A stretch of 64,000 nucleotides of DNA. It comes from Luteimonas padinae. GTDB lineage: Bacteria > Pseudomonadota > Gammaproteobacteria > Xanthomonadales > Xanthomonadaceae. The notes beneath the pieces were generated by a model. The model did not search any database. It worked only from the letters and a program-made list of their open reading frames with translations, and was not told the DNA's origin. The first letter of the stretch is position 1. Each line of letters opens with the position of its first letter. Shown piece by piece: positions 62,236-64,000 of this stretch. The DNA lies in NCBI RefSeq assembly GCF_014652935.1, contig NZ_BMZT01000001.1:124001-188000 (forward strand), given 5' to 3'. The position numbers were made by a program, and so were the translations under genes.

Positions 62236-62925
62236 ATGCAGCGGATCTCGATCTCACTTCTTCTCGGCCTGGCACTGCCGTGTGCGGCACTCGCCTCGGA
62301 CGCGGAGCCCGCGACCCAACAGGTCTACACCTATGCGATCGAGCTCGGGGCCGACGGCCGCGTCGCCGACGTGTCCGCGCACGGACCCGTGCCCGGGACC
62401 GCGGGCGATGCGCTGGCCCGCGAGGCGCGGGGCTGGGTGTTCAGCCCGGGGGCGTCCGGCGATGCGGCCGGCACCCGCACCTACCTCCGCGTCGTGGTCG
62501 ACGAATCGGCCGACGGCAGCTGGCGCGTGGTCTCGGCCACCACCGGCCCGGCGCTCGCCGCCATGACGGCGCCCGGATATCCGGTGCGCGACCAGCTCGC
62601 CGGCCACGAGGGCATGGTCGTGCTGCGGCTGCAGGTGGGCGCCGACGGCAGCGTGCAGGACACCGACGTGCATGCGGCCACGGGTTCGGTGTCGAAGGCG
62701 ATGGCGCGCATGGCCGAGGAGGCCGCGCGCACGTGGCGCTTCTCGCCCGAGCAGGTGGCCGGACAGGCGGTGCCGTCGACCCTGCTGTGGCCGGTCTGCT
62801 ACCTCGGCCCGGCGTCGCCGGTCTCGGCCTGCAGCTGGACCGGGCCCGACGCACAGCGGTTCTCGAGCAAGAGCGTGCTGCCGATCGATCCGACCGTAAC
62901 CGTCAACTGGACCGCGGCGCGCTGA
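62236..62925 (+). CDS. TonB C-terminal-domain protein with cleavable signal peptide
   Basis: 229 residues. A signal peptide (ISISLLLGLALPCAALAS) replaces the usual membrane anchor. An N-terminal domain (YAIELGADGRVADVSAHGP) and a second copy of the same pattern (GMVVLRLQVGADGSVQDTDVHAATGS...RTWRFSPE) look like TonB C-terminal or TonB-like repeats, joined without the long Pro-rich linker of true TonB. Lacking the Pro-rich arm and a retained helix, it is unlikely to transmit proton-motive force by itself; it may be a periplasmic adaptor to the receptor at 56.6-59.4 kb. A Pho-type box lies upstream. Confidence 0.75.
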   Translation: MQRISISLLLGLALPCAALASDAEPATQQVYTYAIELGADGRVADVSAHGPVPGTAGDALAREARGWVFSPGASGDAAGTRTYLRVVVDESADGSWRVVSATTGPALAAMTAPGYPVRDQLAGHEGMVVLRLQVGADGSVQDTDVHAATGSVSKAMARMAEEAARTWRFSPEQVAGQAVPSTLLWPVCYLGPASPVSACSWTGPDAQRFSSKSVLPIDPTVTVNWTAAR

Positions 62926-62943
62926 TCCACGCCGCCGGCGGAC

Positions 62944-63591
62944 TCAGCCCGGCGGCGCGCCGGGCGTCTTGTCGGGATACGTGCAGAGGTCGCGGATCAC
63001 GCAGGCCGGGCACTCCGGCCTGCGTGCCTTGCAGACATAGCGGCCGTGCAGGATCAGCCAGTGGTGCGCGTCCTGCAGGTAGGCCGCGGGCACGCGCCTG
63101 AGCAGCCGGTCCTCGACCGCGCGCACGTCCTTGCCCTGGGCCAGGCCGGTGCGGTTGGACACGCGGAAGATGTGCGTGTCCACCGCCATGGTCGGCTGGC
63201 CGAAGGCGGTGTTGAGCACCACGTTGGCGGTCTTGCGGCCGACGCCGGGCAGGGCTTCGAGCGCTTCGCGCGTGCGCGGGACCTCGCCGCCATGGCGTTC
63301 GATGAGCAGCTTCGCCATCGCCACCACGTTCGCGGCCTTGGCGTTGTACAGGCCGATGGTGTCGATGTACGGCTTCAGCCCGTCCTCGCCCAGCGCGGCG
63401 ATGGCCGCCGGCGTGTTGGCGACCGGAAACAGCCGGCGCGTCGCCTTGTTGACGCCGACGTCGGTGGCCTGCGCCGACAGCGTCATCGCGACCAGGAGTT
63501 CGTAGGGCGAGCTGTATTCCAGCTCGGTCACGGGGTTCGGGTTGAGTTCGCGCAGGCGCTCGAACATCTCCGGCACCCGCGCGTTGGGCAT
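62944..63591 (-). CDS. nth: Endonuclease III
   Basis: 215 residues, the usual length. Base-excision repair glycosylase/AP lyase for oxidised pyrimidines. Motifs are LLVAMTLSAQATDVGVNKAT with the catalytic-loop region, the helix-hairpin-helix ALPGVGRKTANVVLN with the active-site Lys, the catalytic Asp in AVDTHIFRVSNR and the four-Cys iron-sulfur loop CKARRPECPACVIRDLC. It starts 29 bases after the partial unknown gene upstream on the same strand, so they may be co-transcribed. Confidence 0.96.
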   Translation of the reverse strand: MPNARVPEMFERLRELNPNPVTELEYSSPYELLVAMTLSAQATDVGVNKATRRLFPVANTPAAIAALGEDGLKPYIDTIGLYNAKAANVVAMAKLLIERHGGEVPRTREALEALPGVGRKTANVVLNTAFGQPTMAVDTHIFRVSNRTGLAQGKDVRAVEDRLLRRVPAAYLQDAHHWLILHGRYVCKARRPECPACVIRDLCTYPDKTPGAPPG

Positions 63592-63620
63592 CACCCGGCC
63601 GCGGCGTTCATGCGCGGCGC

Positions 63621-64000
63621 TCACGGGCTGCTCCCCGAGGCGCGCGCCCGCGCCCGCGCGAGGGCCGCGGCCGCGGCCGCGGGCAGCGCCGGGCGCGGCG
63701 GATCCGCAGGAGCCGTTGCCGCGCGCGCTCCCTGCCGCGTGGCCGCGGGGCCGGTGCCTGCATCCGCACGTGCAGTGCGTGCCTGCGTGCGCTCGTGCGC
63801 GATGCGCTCCAGGCGCAGTGCGCGTGCCCGATGACGCGCGCGCGCGGCCCAGGCGGCGAGCAGCCGGTCGCGGGCGTCGGCCAGCATGCGGTTGTCGCTG
63901 TCGCACAGCGCAGCCAGCGGCGCGAAGCCGGCGAGCCCGGCCTCGATCGCGCCGTCGACATCGTCATGGCGCAGCAGCTCCAGCAGCCGCAGCGCCTGCG
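63621..64000 (-). CDS. Hypothetical protein, C-terminal part (partial)
   Basis: 126 codons are visible; the start lies beyond the window edge. The sequence is helical and charged (QALRLLELLRHDDVDGAIEAGL, RMLADARDRLLAAWAARARHRARALRLERIA) and ends in an Ala/Arg/Pro-rich low-complexity tail. No cysteine clusters or catalytic motifs are seen, so I do not assign it to RnfB or another nth neighbour. Function unknown. Confidence 0.6.
   Translation of the reverse strand, partial: QALRLLELLRHDDVDGAIEAGLAGFAPLAALCDSDNRMLADARDRLLAAWAARARHRARALRLERIAHERTQARTARADAGTGPAATRQGARAATAPADPPRPALPAAAAAALARARARASGSSP

Noticed and set aside
63621..64000. RnfB/RsxB assignment based on proximity to nth
   Set aside because: No iron-sulfur cysteine clusters are visible in the part seen.

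Overview
The window is uniformly GC-rich chromosomal DNA from a gammaproteobacterium of the Xanthomonadaceae/Lysobacteraceae type (Lysobacter, Luteimonas or Xanthomonas relatives). The gene content supports this: a complete gspC-to-gspN type II secretion operon in the Xcs-like order, a gcvP gene behind a tandem glycine riboswitch, minC-minD-minE, mfd, several large TonB-dependent receptors, a bacterial M2 peptidase, and palindromes built around GTAGGAGCGGCTACAGCCGC. No rRNA, tRNA, CRISPR array, transposase or phage module was seen. Genes are tightly packed with many 1- to 4-base stop/start overlaps.

Layout. 1-1.4 kb: the end of an ArsR-type regulator, a phosphatase-like lipoprotein, and a decayed SrpA (catalase-like)/cytochrome b561 remnant. 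1.4-6.1 kb: a Fur-boxed ferric-siderophore uptake operon (receptor, small membrane protein, PepSY membrane protein, DUF3325-like protein). 6.1-9.5 kb: a small unknown gene, YgiD-type dioxygenase, MATE exporter, host-attachment-family protein and thioredoxin-like protein. 9.5-14.1 kb: an unknown gene, a three-domain copper nitrite reductase, a DUF2946-like protein and a TonB copper receptor that has lost its signal peptide. 14.1-21.2 kb: ArsC-like reductase, two little-known proteins, a catalase-egtB-egtD unit and an AlkB-like oxygenase. 21.3-28.5 kb: gcvP with riboswitch, MFS exporter, M2 peptidase and an HExxH protein. 28.6-33.2 kb: the min operon, an acetyltransferase and a NarL-type two-component pair. 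33.3-43.5 kb: SRPBCC protein, DUF423 protein, AlkA-like glycosylase, outer-membrane barrel, mfd, acetyltransferase, rlmJ, a truncated response regulator, a PAP2 phosphatase and a glycosyltransferase.

43.5-62.9 kb is the most distinctive stretch. A phosphate-type porin (OprO/OprP family), twelve gsp genes (C to N), a large TonB receptor, a beta-helix-like lipoprotein, a prolyl-4-hydroxylase-type oxygenase and a soluble TonB-domain protein lie together. PhoB-type direct repeats (CTGTCAT-like halves, 4-base spacer) occur in the lipoprotein/oxygenase intergenic region and before the TonB-domain gene; a weaker one lies before gspC. I infer a phosphate-starvation module in which the secretion system may export the lipoprotein to the cell surface, comparable to the Pho-induced lipoprotein secretion known in Caulobacter. 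The window ends with nth (endonuclease III) and a partial unknown gene.

Pseudogenes or broken genes: the SrpA/b561 remnant, the truncated response regulator near 41.6 kb and probably the copper receptor. Non-coding elements include the tandem glycine riboswitch, a Fur box, Pho boxes, a candidate FNR-type box, terminators, two large inverted repeats around GTAGGAGC-type palindromes and two related stem-loop elements between gspC and the TonB receptor.
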